NCBI GenBank assembly: GCA_024138025.1
Contig: JAMXBD010001447.1
Span: forward strand, 1-64,000
Origin: Combretum micranthum
Lineage: Eukaryota; Streptophyta; Magnoliopsida; Myrtales; Combretaceae
Reading direction: 5' to 3'
Length of the DNA stretch: 64,000 nucleotides
Part shown: in pieces, positions 49,048-61,185 of the stretch
Layout: every line of letters starts with the position of its first letter
Numbering within the stretch: position 1 is the stretch's first letter
Position numbers and translations under genes: made by a program
Notes under the pieces: model-generated
Databases searched by the model: none
What the model saw: the letters and a program-made list of their open reading frames with translations, nothing else
What the model was told of the DNA's origin: nothing

Positions 49048-52000
49048 ACCTTAGTCATCCCATAAGTTTATATACCGGGTGTAAGTTGTACTTGCATAAT
49101 TTTTAGGATCACACTTGGAATCGAATAGTCTTAAGAAGGCATACAATAGCATTAAGAATAGAAATCACAATAAGATAAATAAGTTAAGTCTTTAGAAAAG
49201 TCAAGGGGCATACCCCCACCAAAATAATAGAAGTCTATCCAGTCTAAATCCATCTTACAAATATTAAAGTTTATGTTAAAGAGATTTTCCTAGAAGTCCA
49301 CGCCTATAGCTAGGTCCCGACTTCTTCAAAAGCTCCTTAATCCAAAAGATAAACCTGTGAAAAGTGTTCTCTCAGAACAACCCAAAAATGGGAACACTGC
49401 AACAACAACTATAGGGGTATAAGCTAACAGGCTTAGTGAGATTCATTTCCAAATATTTAATACTCAACAACAAATTATAACAAACAAGTTATTAGCAACC
49501 ATATGAAATGCACAAGCAAATAAGCATACAAGCATGTGACTTTCTGGGAGCCATATGTAAATAGATTTACGCCCTCCATTCGGGGTTGGGATGGTCCATA
49601 AGTCATGCAACCATAACCCCGATCTCTTTCTCTTAGTTATATAACCTCTATTGTTTCATTGTGGTAGTTTTAAGTGCCTACTCCATTTCCGTTAACTTAA
49701 GCGATCTCGCATCCTTGATGTTAACACAGGCCCCCACGCCTTCCGCTAATATACTTTTGTCCCACCAAAGGTATATCAGCCAATGCAATGTTACTCACTA
49801 CGTGGTATGCATGTACAAATTATTCATATAATCATGGCATGTTAATTATGTAGGTTAAGAGCGATTATAGAGAATTTCAAACAATTCAAGTCTATACTAG
49901 CTCATACAACATTTTTTACAACAAGTCTCGTTTTGATATACTTAACATTCATTCAACCAAGATTAGATCACAACTTATCTCAATTTTATCTTTCCCTAAT
50001 TCTAATGCCACTACGATTACAAGCACATAGATGAGCACAATTATTTAAGAAATGAACTCATTCGGCCATGGAGAGAAATCTAATAGTCGTAGTAGTCTTC
50101 AGGGAGTGGAAATCCATCCTCCAAATCACCTAAGTACAAGGAATACTTAAAATGAGTATTTCTTATAAAGTTCTAATAAACTTAACATTTCTATTTACTA
50201 AGTTCGTCAATTTTCGCCTAAGTTAAAGTCTTAACTTAAAATGGTCATATCTAACTCATTTTAACTCGGAATTGAGCATATTATATACCGATCTCTATCT
50301 ACTTTGAAAGATCTATCTATTCCTAATATTATTTTCAAGTTTCGAAAATGTTTGGGTCACGAAATATTCTTATCAGTTCTGATCCGTAGTAATTTCTAAT
50401 TCCGAAAAATAGTTTTGTGAATGTTTGCAATGTTTCTAGAATATAGATTAACTATACACGCAATATTGATGATTTTCCTATCATGAAGGGCGTGTTTTGA
50501 CTTTTGATGTATGCTTACTTTTGACAGTATTTACTAAAAGGAAATTTAGGAAACTTTTTATTTGTAAGACTCCATGACTATTTACTTTCGAGAAAACTAG
50601 TTTCCTAACTTTGATCATTCTAATTATTTTGGATTTATTTCTTAAAAAAATCCAATTATCCTTGATCAAAATAAGTCTTCATTATATCTATTACTTAGGG
50701 CTTTCATTTCGACATAAAAATTTCCATTTTATGCGTTGGAAACATGTTTTCAAATAGGGGTTATTCCAAAATCCGAATTTTGAAAAATTAGTTTTTGAAT
50801 GATTCCTTTGAGAAAAACTTGTTTAATACATTAAAATTTAAGGCTTTATTATACCTATCCCTTAAAGACTTCATTTCTTAAATAAAGCTTTTCATTTTGA
50901 GTTGAGAAATAGGTGTTTTCGTGGCATTACTTCAAAATTACGAATTTCTTAAGTTAACTAGCAACTCAAAATTTTCTATCTCATTTCTACTCTTTGTTTT
51001 GCATATTCCATTTAGCAAATCTCATTTCAACTCATAAAAATCATTACTTAATGATATCTACTACCTATACTCTCCATTTTTTATATAGAACACAAGTTTT
51101 AGAGTTGATAAAAGGGTTTTTAATACATGGTTTTGAAATCATCCGAATTTTCATTTGAACCTTCCAACAAAAATTTTTCCCTTTTTAAGTTTCTTATCTC
51201 ATCTAACTAAAGATCTACTAACTACAACATTTATATGCATAAGATAAAACCTTTATGATCATTAATGCATTAATACACCAAATATTCACAAGATCATGAA
51301 TGTCAAGTATGGTATAAGCATCCAAAAGCTAGATCTACTACTTATGATGCATAAAATGGAGTTGAAAACATGAACATTAATTTTTATGCAAAATCTCTAC
51401 TTTTACTCTACTATTATATGCATGAACATGAAGATCATTAGATGAAAACTCATTTAAATACAAGATCTACTCTTGTGATGGCTTGATATTCATGTAGTAG
51501 TATTTTCTTGTCCCTAGCAAGTGCTCATGGGGACCTAAACATGAACATATTCATGAATAATCTTGCCATTACAAGATTTAGTGTAGGAAAGTTTAAGATC
51601 CATCACCTAAAGCTTGAATCAAGAGGAAAATGGAGAAGAAAAATGAATTTGTGTGAGTGTGTGTGTGCGCAATGGAGCTCACGGCAAGAGAGGATGAAAG
51701 GAGAGGATTTGTGACAAATTTTGAAAAGTGAAAAAGAATGGAAGAGAGAGAAATGTAAGAGTGTATATATAGTAAGATGAATTAGGGTTTGTTTTAATAT
51801 AAATAAAGGAAGAAAATAATTTAATTGAGGGCAAATAGGGGGAGGGGTGCGCCGGTTTTGGAAGGAGAGGAGAGAGGGAGTGAGTTGAAATTGTTTTGTT
51901 TTGTAATTTATGTAATAAAAAGTATTAAATGTAATAATTTGTTAAGAGATAAATTTTCATTGGAAAAGAAAATGTAATTGAGTGTATGTAAGGATGTAAG

Positions 52001-52467
52001 ACTAGGGTATGGCTTGTGAATGTATTAGGTTATACTTGTGAATAATAATGAATAGTAACAAGACAATTACTTTACCAGTAGTAAGGAAAATACGAGAAAA
52101 ATACTATATCTGTAATTTTTATAAACCAAAAAATTATAAAAATTATATATTTGAAATCCTCATTAAATTTTGGTTCTAACTAGTATTTCGAATTTCAAGT
52201 TCCAAGGCTCGCTTTTCCGTAATGGGTCTCGAGAAAGCCTGGTATAGAAAATTTTTCGAAAATAAATCTTTTATGGTTTGAATTATACTTTAGAACAATA
52301 TTCCACATTAATTTATTTTACAAAAGTTCTTTTAGTTGAAATCGAAGAAAAGCCGGATTCAGGGTTCCTAGGTTTCCCTCTTAAGCTTAAACTAATCCGG
52401 TTTAGGGTTTTGGTTTCCGGTTTCCGAAGTTTACTTGGTTACTAGGAAAACCGGGGTTTACAGATCT

Positions 52468-54650
52468 TGAGTAATGCATCACGATGCTCAGGGGTTTGAT
52501 ATAAGTAGCTCGAATACTCATACCATCCTAGATAAATTTATCCATAACGATTAAGCAATCTCATTTAGGGTTTTTAGACATTTCTTGACTTCACTTAACT
52601 CGATCCATAATATCACTTAATTCAAGTGTTCCCATAAATATTGAATTAAATTATATTACATCCTTTCAAGGATAAGCAAGTGTTATACTGATACCAAATT
52701 CCCTATCGATTACTCGCTAAACCACTTATGAAAGTCATATCAAAATGATAGAGGTGGTCTAAATGCCTAAAACTACCATGCCCCCAATCTGAGCAGGGTT
52801 ACCACTCTCTGAACCAGATTCAACAGTATAAAAGACACTCAACAAACAATTATTAAAATTTTCTTACTTTAGAGTAACTTGAAATAATGCTTATCCTAGC
52901 AAAGAAACAAGCAAGTTACCGCGTACCTGAAATAGCTCGGGAACTAATGGGGTTGGCCAAGCGAGAATCTATCACCCTTCAAGACAACATTGAATTTCCC
53001 ACTTAGTTCAAGCACTAATTAACTAATTTCAAATATAACTAATCAAAGAAATTCAAATAAATTATTACAAAGTCATAACAGAGCATTTAAACATCATATT
53101 ATATCATACAATACTTAATTGATCATATATCAAGCTTTGGGAAATTTTTAAGAAAGTTTTTGAAAATAAAAACTGTAGGGGACACGCCGGCCTTCAACAC
53201 CGGTAGCGTTGAACTGGTGCACAATGCACTAAAACTCAACAATTGCCAATACTGGCAGCGTTCAAGGATATGTCGACAACCTTCAGTCTATGCCGGTATA
53301 GACTACGACTCCAATTTCCAAAAATTTTTCGAGAGTCCCACGGGGTTGGTCCATGCCCGTGGATACCCTAAACACCGGTAGCATATCCATATACACCAAC
53401 AGCTTTGGATTCTGCGCCAATAGCCTTAATCCCGATGTTAAAAATTATGATTCTATTCTCATTCCACACCACCTCTAAGTCGGCGTCGTTGGAACCCTAA
53501 TAGCCAGCGTACTTTTGAAAAATAAATGCTAGCAAACTTTCCTTGCCAAAGCAGCAGTGTTTCAAGCGGCTTTAAGAAAATAGGTTCTGATTACCTTCAA
53601 CATTGACTCTACACTGGCGGTGTTGAGTACTAAATGCCGGCATACGCTTAAAAATAAACCGATATGAAAATGTTTTGCTTCCTTTGTTTTCTTTACAAAA
53701 GCTATTCATTTAAAAAATCCTCCAAACTTATTCTAAGCTTCCCAAAACTTTTTATATGTTATAAACACCATCCTAACAATACAAACTCCACTTCTAATCA
53801 TTAAACACCTAACTACAACATTCAAATGCCAATTACACTTCAATTTCACACTTCAACTACTCAACTTAGCTTCACTACTTATCAACACTCCTTACAACTT
53901 TCCTAACACTTAACTAAGCTCACACAATAACAAAGCACAATCTAACATATATCAACGCATAAATCAATCAACTCAATTGGCATTTACTCATCCTACCATA
54001 AGTTTTACATCCAATTACAAGAAAGAAAAAAAAAACAAAGAGATTATGCTTCCATTTAACTTACATGAATAGGCTTTGGCTTGGAGTGATTTTTGAATCC
54101 AAAGGTTTGTTGTTGATTTTGGTTTAGGGCTTATGGTTTTGAGATGGAAGGAAGAAAGAAAGAAAAGAAATAAGAGAAATTCTTATGGAAAAATGGGCTA
54201 CCAAAAAGAGTTCCTAATTAATCCAAATTGAGGTCAATACTAATCCAAAGTTTGACTTTAGGGGTATGTTTGACTTAGGATTAATTTGGTTTAATTTGGA
54301 ATGCATTTGAGTTTAATTTGGGTTTAAAAATTAGGCTTAAACTTTGTAAAATTCTGTTAACAATTTTCTTAGATAATTCAAAAGTTGTTTTGACAAATTC
54401 TAAGCATAACACACACATATTAATTTACAAAAGACATGCACATCCATTACACTATGTACACATTAACATACTTAAGACAATAATATTAATTTCATTGCAC
54501 TACACACATACAAAATGACACATATTCAACACATGCACTAATTATATTGTTCATGCATCAACATAATTCACATATATTAAATTTCAAAATCATATGTAAT
54601 TTCAATAACACATTTATAAAATGTAAATTAGGAAATTCATGGTTATTTCA
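52468..54650 (-). repeat. Outer piece of E 5' LTR
   Basis: 2.18 kb. From about 53180 to 53650 it is an island of GCCGGC/CCGGTAGCG variants, for example GCCGGCATACG at 53636-53646, then AT-rich sequence to the LTR start at 54650. 53354-54650 pairs with the 3' LTR at 22263-23551. No gene. Confidence 0.78.
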
Positions 54651-55611
54651 TTGGGGACTTGAATTCATCTATTTTATATAGGTGTTGTACTCAGGTCCTT
54701 ACAAGCCTGGATAACCCGGAATCCAAACAGGATGGAGATTTATGCCCTCTCATCAGGGTTGAAGGATCACAATCTATAGCCTACCTACCTAGGAGAGACT
54801 AAGCTTTCAGGAAACAACAATGCTCACTTTAATTGTCTCTTTGAATTTATTGTGTCTTAAACAATTCATTTCCTGTTTTAGTTTTAGAAACTCCACTAAA
54901 TGTTAATCATTTCCAAGCAATACGACAAGCGATGTCCTTCATTTACCATTTAGTTTTTATGGTATCAACAGAACAAAGGTAGTCTTGCGATTAACTAATA
55001 GCTTTCTTGCCTAGATAAACCAAGCATTAGTAAAGATCCGAAATACTAACACGTAATAGGCTACCATTTACTGAAATGCTACTTTATGCAAAATATGCAA
55101 TGCATGTACAATTTCTTTTATGGTACAAGTAGTTTTAATTAAATTGAAGGCGATTAACCAATGTACAGATATTCAATCATGTTACACAAACAATATAATC
55201 ATACATAATTCTGTTGTCATTATTATTAGAGTGACTTGGCAATCAATGTCTCATACAACAAACAGTTCCCATAAACCCGATAATACACTCAAATTATTAT
55301 CCTTTATTTATAGTTCTCTAAGTTACAAGCACATACAATATAATAAGACTAAGTTACTCACCTGCTCATGTTGGTCAATCTAGTAGTCGTCAGGAAAATC
55401 CTCACAAGTACCCAAGTCACTTATTGAGATGATTAATATATTCATCAATGTCACATAAACTATATGATTAAACTCCTATGAGTGTCTAAGTGTCCTATCT
55501 TACTGCTGGATTTTCGTTCTTATTACTATATTAGTTCTTTGGAGATCCTATGAAAATCAAGTATTAGTTCATATTTATTGTTATGTTTGTATTGTTCCTT
55601 ATTTGACTTAG
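54651..55611 (-). mobile_element. LTR fragment H1
   Basis: From about 54700 it matches 56120-57400 (LTR H2) in the same order and direction: AGGATGGAGATTTA, GTTGAAGGATCACA, CAGGAGAGACTAAGC, TCCTTCATTTACCATTTAG and ACTAACACGTA. It is cut on the left by E and on the right by H2, so it is the outermost visible layer. Divergence from H2 is clearly larger than between the B LTRs. Nothing coding. Confidence 0.65.
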
Positions 55612-57490
55612 TGTCACACCTCAAAAGGGTGCCTAGTAGGATTAATCTAAAGCTATCATATCACGTATGCACCCGTAATATGAGAGCCATCTTGTAAGTC
55701 AGAGTATACAAGACTCTATTTATTTATCAATGTCTTTCATATAAATGATATATGATATTATTGGATTTCAACTATGGAATCCGATTATCCACTTTCTACC
55801 ATGATCGTAGAGAATCAATATCCCCTACTAAATAGTGAAAATGGGTTTTACACTTACGACTTACAAATTTTCAAATTATCATAAAAATTATTTAATTTAC
55901 ATTCTAAGTTTAAAATGTCCTATATTTCTATCTTCAATAGAGTTTGTTGGAGAAGCTCTCTTCACATATTCCTAGCCCAATCCCAGCTAGTATCAATCCT
56001 ACACCAAAATTGTTGGGGGGGTGAGCGAACCATAGGCTTAGTGAGATAACCTGATCAGACCACACATTAACCAATAACCAACAAGTATAATTATCAATCA
56101 TATGCATGCAACAATCAATCATATGCACATTACAAGCTTGGATGATCTAGAATCCAAAGCAGGATGGAGATTTACGCCTCTCTCGGAGTTGAAGGATCAC
56201 AGTGCTATGGCCCACCTACCCAGGAGAGACTAAGCATACAGGAATACAGCAATACTCACTTTAATTATCTCTTTAAATTAACCATATCTTAAATAGTCAT
56301 TTCTGTTTATACCTTAGAAAACTCCACTAAGTGTTAGTCCTTTCAAAGCGATACCATAAGCGGCGTCCTTCATTTACCATTTAGTTTCTATAGTACCGAC
56401 AGCTCAAAAGTAACCTTGTGTTGATCTAATAGCTTTTAGCCTAGGTCAACCAAGCATTATCCAAAGGCCGAAATACTAACACGTAGTAGGCCACTTGCTC
56501 ATATGATGTTTATGCAAATCGTGTAATGCATGATCATTTTCTTTTATGGTGTCATTATTTTTTTTTTTTGTCAAGTTTAAGGTGATCATACAATTCACAA
56601 ACAATATCAACATGCTTCATACAGTAATTGTCATACAATAAACTTATCACTTATAATAGGATAATTTTAGCAATCAAGCATATACCAAACATCATGCAGT
56701 ATACCTCAACCCACATGCATATTGGTTTAATATTATTATTATAAATGCAGCTATATTACAAGCACAAACAATATGATAAAGTCAAAGTTACTCACCTGTG
56801 GTCCTTACTAAACTATCGAAATATACTACTGGAAATTCGAGAATTGATCTATTTTTCCTATGAAAATAAAATAACATATATTTATTATATCACTAATCTA
56901 TTCTTTTATTAGTTTCGAAAATAAGATATTTGAGATAACATATTCACTAGATTAGTTATGGTATAACATATACTATTATTTACACTAATTCTAAATTAAA
57001 CATTTTTTAGAAATTACATACCCCTTTCTTTTTTATGGTTTTACTTAGTATATTAATCTAAGCTAAGTTAATTGAAACTAATCGCCTAATTCAATTACTA
57101 AATATATTTTAATTAGTTTAATCAATCCAATATGAGTTTACTTAGTAAAATAATTCATTTAAGATATATTATTTATATATATATTAATTACAATTCATTG
57201 TCACTTATTATGACAAAATATTTATTAACATAATGTAAATAGTGTAACTAAACTTCTACAATTATCTAGGTGTCCTCTCTTAATATTTAATTTAATTTCC
57301 ATTACCTGTATTGGTCCTTTAATGATCCTATGATAATTAATCATTATTTAATATTTATTTTTATTTTGCTTGTTTTGATCTTAAAATATTTTATATTTCT
57401 ATTGAGCATTCAAAAAATTGATATTTAGTAGGCTTATATTTTTATAGTTATTATTATTATTTCTATTTTTATATTATTCCTTACCCGACC
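55612..57490 (-). mobile_element. LTR fragment H2
   Basis: Begins with the LTR end TGTCACACCTCAAAAGGG at 55612, comparable to TGTCACGCCCC in the A-type LTRs, and has the shared CATAGGCTTAGTGAGA block near 56030. It is cut at 57490 by LTR A2''. The right end would be beyond the window. The AT-rich part 56800-57490 shows nothing else. Confidence 0.65.
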
Positions 57491-58188
57491 TATAAACCCC
57501 CGAAATTTTGAATTCAAATTAACGCTTAAACCCTAATTAGAAGTCAACCGAATTTCGAAAGTCAACAAAACCCTAGTTTACTGTAACCGCTTAAGTCTGG
57601 CATTCTCGTTTAAGAAATCCTAAGAGAGCAAGAAGGAGTTTAGTGTGTAGAATAATTCGTACTTATCCAAGGAAGCTTAAAAAGGCCGGTTTAGTAAAAC
57701 CGCGACTCGTTTTGAACCCGATCAGACACAGTTCTTGAAAAACGTGTCCCGGAGCTCGAAATAGTAAAAAAATTCCGAATACACCGTTAGATTCATAAAA
57801 ATATAAGATTTTCAAAAATATTGATTTCATAATTTTTCGGTAACTAAAAATATCAGATATCGCATTTATACGCGTATTTTCTTACTGCTGGTACTTAAAT
57901 TGTCATGTCTACTTTACATTACACTATTAACTACTATTCTACACTATTTATCTATCTCTACTTTTTCTGACAATCTACTCTTACAACCCATACACCTATT
58001 TCTTACACATTTTCGTTTCCAATACAACTTCACATCTTTCATATCTTACTTTTAATTAATCAAAAGACAAAAAAATAAATTTTTCTCCTCCTTGTCACAC
58101 TAAATGTGCACCGGCCACCCCCTTTTTCTTTCTCATTTGTTTTATTTTCCATTTATTTAATTAACACAAATTATCTCCCACATTTTCC

Positions 58189-58196
58189 TATAAATA
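58189..58196 (+). promoter_or_regulatory. TATA box of LTR A2''
   Basis: TATAAATA followed by CCCCC and a CT-rich leader, about 67 bp after CCGGCCACCCCC. Confidence 0.6.
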
Positions 58197-60064
58197 CCCC
58201 CTCTTACTTCCACTTCTTTCACACTTCTCTTCTACTAAAGTTACTATACTAAAATCTCTCCAAGAATTTCCTCTCAAGGAGCTCTTCCAAGATTAGTTCT
58301 TTTAGGTAAAATTTCTTCAAGAATTTCATATGTTCATTTACTTAGTATGAGCTTAGTGTGTGTTTTCTAAAACCATGAAGGTTAAGAAAGCGATAATAGG
58401 TCCATACTTTGTTTTTGTTCATAATCTACTTTCCTTATGTTGTTTTATGTTCATAACTATCTAATATATCTATATAGCTATATATTATTTAGAGCATATA
58501 AGCTCATTGTTTTGCAATTTATTTACTTTCCTTGCAATTTATTTACTTCCATGCAATTTATTTACTTTCATGTTATTTTTAAGACTAGTCTTTCTAGTCT
58601 TAGACTTGTCCTCATCAAGTCAAAACATTTTCTTTTTCTTTTGGGACTAGTCATTTCTTAGTCCCGGGATATCTTGAAAAAGCTAAGGTTCCAATACTTG
58701 ATTTATTTTCTTATTAGCTTATTCTTTCAAGTTATTGTGTTTCTTTATATTTTCATAGCTTTATGATTCAAATTCATGCATGAACATAATGGTTTTGTCT
58801 CAACAAAATAAAATGAGGAAATGTTTTCTTAAAATAAAGATTCTTTTCTAGAAATGAAAGTAGGAAGTAAACTTTTCTAAAACTAAAAAATCATCTTAAC
58901 AAACTTAGAGGAGTTCATAAAAGATTTTATAAACATACATGACATAAAGAGGACTTTTGAAGTAAACAAGGATTTTACAACAACTTCATCTTTTTCTTCA
59001 AATGATAGAAATTCTTCTCATTAAAACAAAATGATCTCAAGAAATCAAGAAATTATTTCTCTAAATATAGAAGTGTTAATGCTTTCAAAAAGTGTTAGAA
59101 GCTAATCTTAGGAAATAAAAATCATTCCTTAAGAAATTAAAGAGATTACGAAAATAAAAATTAGGAAAAGAAAAGAAATACTCATTATAAATAACTTAAG
59201 ATATTTTCAAAGCAAAATGAATATTTCAAAAGTTCTCAAGTTTCGAAATCTTTAAAGACTTTACTCAAAATTGAGACAACTTCATTTACTTCATACATTT
59301 GTTATGGGTCAATAAAAATATGAATATACTTTCCAAAGGTTTTTATAAACTATTATATTACCTATCTCTTCAAATGAGCTTTGGATAAAAGAAGGAAAAC
59401 AAGTTTACAAAAATTCGTGGTGAATCTGTCCACCACTTTTTCGGAACCCAAACGACTTAGTTTGATGAAAATAAGTTTATAAATAGATAGATATTTTAAA
59501 TAGGTAGAAAACGGTATATTATACGCGAAATTCCGAGTTAAAATGAGCAAGTTATGGCTATTATAAGTTGGAATTTCCTCTTATACGATTTTACTGCGAT
59601 TTTAAAAAAAGTTTAGAATATTCATGAATAGAAGTTTCATGAAAGACTCATTTTGGGTATTTCATCTTGTTTAGGAGGAGAAGGACCCAAGATCACTTTT
59701 CTGGAGGATTACTTCGATTGGGATTTACCGACATAGAGTGAGTTAATTCTTGACTTAAGTTACATTTCCTTGTTTTGTGCTTGTAAGTAGTAGCATTAGC
59801 AATTAAGAAAATGATAAAATGAATAATTGTTGTGTGACTTGAAATTATGATTGATTGAATATAAGTTAAGAATATCGAAAGAATGTTTGATAAATAAATT
59901 ATGATTCTTGTATTGATATGATGAAAATTGTGTTGATCGCCTTCAACTTGAACTAAACATTACTTGGTTAAATATATATATTGAAATTAATTCATGCATA
60001 TCGTAATTACAAGTCACATTTGTTTCACTACTATTCTCTGTATGGAGAAACGAGGAAATAGTAG

Positions 60065-60160
60065 TAGTAGCTGGTAGAAGCCGAAAAGTCTACATGGCTA
60101 GTAGAAGCCGGAAAGTCTACAGGGCAAGCAGGAGCCGGTAAATCTGCAAATATTGATGGT
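60065..60160 (+). repeat. Cassette repeats in LTR A2''
   Basis: About three copies of GGCTAGTAGAAGCCGGAAAG followed by TCTACA, a diverged form of the A2 unit at 8101-8279. Confidence 0.7.
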
Positions 60161-61008
60161 CGTATGAACCTGTAAACCTCCCAACCCTCGACATGGAGGA
60201 CATAAAATCCATGCTACACTTGATTTCCGGTTAATCATGTGTATTTTGTTTGTTCATATGATTGGTGCATTCTCATATATTTGATTAAAATACTTGCATG
60301 AATTATGGAAATGTCTTATAGATGGAATTATCTTACTAAGCTAGTTTTGCTTATACCCTTATAGCTTTTTGTTACAGTACAATTACCTTTGGTTGTGTCA
60401 CGCGCCAATGGGTACCCTAAACATGACAGTCCACCACACTCAATACCAAAGCTTAAGTATGACAACCTTAGCCATTCCAAAAGCTTTTATATTAAGTGTA
60501 AGGCGTACTTTCACAACTTTAGAGGGCCATATATGGAGTTATGAAGCTTAAGGTGATATAAAAACATATTAAGAAAAGAGGATTCACAATAATTATTCAT
60601 TCATGGCAAAGACTTTACAAACTTAGGGACAACACCCTAAATTACTAATCTATTATATAAATATATGCATGCTAATACTAGGCTAAATTTTACCCAAATT
60701 TCTAATGTTCAAGAGAGATTACCTGCCCGCATGGTCCACGTGGCCTTAACCATAAGTACGGGAACTGCAAAAGATATCTATTGGGGTATAAGCTAATAGG
60801 CTTAGTGAGAACTATTTCCATAAATAACTTCTTGTAACAAGATTCAAACAAGTTGATTTAATCAAACAAATGTAATGCACAAGCACGTGGGCAAACAAGC
60901 ATATAGCTTTCCGGGAACTATATGTTGAATGGATTTACGCCCTCCATTCGGGGTTTGGTGATACTTATCCTCAAAACAAGTAGTTTTAATAACAGAAAAT
61001 TTTAAGCT

Positions 61009-61185
61009 TGCGAGCACTCATCGCCAAGCATTCATTAAAAAGTTTTAAACTTGCGAGCACTCATCGCCAAGTATTCCGAATCTACTTGATTTGACCTTGC
61101 TTTCGGATCAACCGCCAAGCATATTCCATTAAGCCGCCAAGCAATCGCTTTCGGATCTCCCGCCAAGTGTTGCTTTCGACATGAG
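61009..61185 (-). repeat. Cassette repeats in LTR A1''
   Basis: CTTGCGAGCACTCATCGCCAAG-type units as at 831-1003, here with ACTCATC in place of ACACATC. Confidence 0.7.

Larger units (their letters stand above)
45604..52462 (-). mobile_element. Solo LTR, family D, minus strand, interrupted by C'
   Basis: Pieces 45604-45677 and 49053-52462 (3.48 kb together). Minus-strand start TGTAAACCCCGGTTTT at 52462, plus-strand first bases TGTCATGCCCC at 45604. Flanked by GATCC (45599-45603) and GATCT (52463-52467), a duplication with one later change. It resembles B but has its own cassette (about 49590-49815, no tandem repeat). GC motif near 51830-51855 and minus-strand TATA near 51764-51771. The conserved block is at 50240-50310. 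Confidence 0.83.
22263..54650 (-). mobile_element. Chromovirus-type retrotransposon E, minus strand, heavily interrupted
   Basis: Ty3/Gypsy element read right to left: 5' LTR (28559-54650, in three pieces), primer-binding site (28545-28556), gag, pol with C-terminal chromodomain, polypurine tract (23552-23564) and 3' LTR (22263-23551 visible). The 5' LTR is split by element B and by solo LTR D; the 3' LTR is split by G. With insertions removed the 5' LTR is about 2.92 kb. All ORFs are broken. The outer right flank begins TTGGG at 54651; the matching left duplication is outside the window. Confidence 0.82.
28559..54650 (-). repeat. 5' LTR of element E, in three pieces
   Basis: Pieces 28559-28799, 45106-45598 (plus the GATCC duplication) and 52468-54650 join into about 2.92 kb. 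The gaps are element B with duplication ACATA and solo LTR D with duplication GATCC/GATCT. The LTR ends TCCTTACA next to the primer-binding site (28559) and starts TGAAATAACC at 54650, the same start as the 3' LTR at 23551. Confidence 0.8.
57491..60395 (+). mobile_element. LTR A2'', truncated by an inserted LTR
   Basis: Starts TATAAACCCCCG, the usual TGTAAACCCC with G to A at the second base. It follows LTR A2 (5138-8878) to the phrase near ...ACAGTACAATTACC, where LTR A1'' interrupts it at 60396. GC motif 58111-58122, TATA 58189-58196, conserved block 59501-59560, cassette repeats about 60065-60160. The remaining ~0.4 kb should lie right of the window. Confidence 0.75.
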
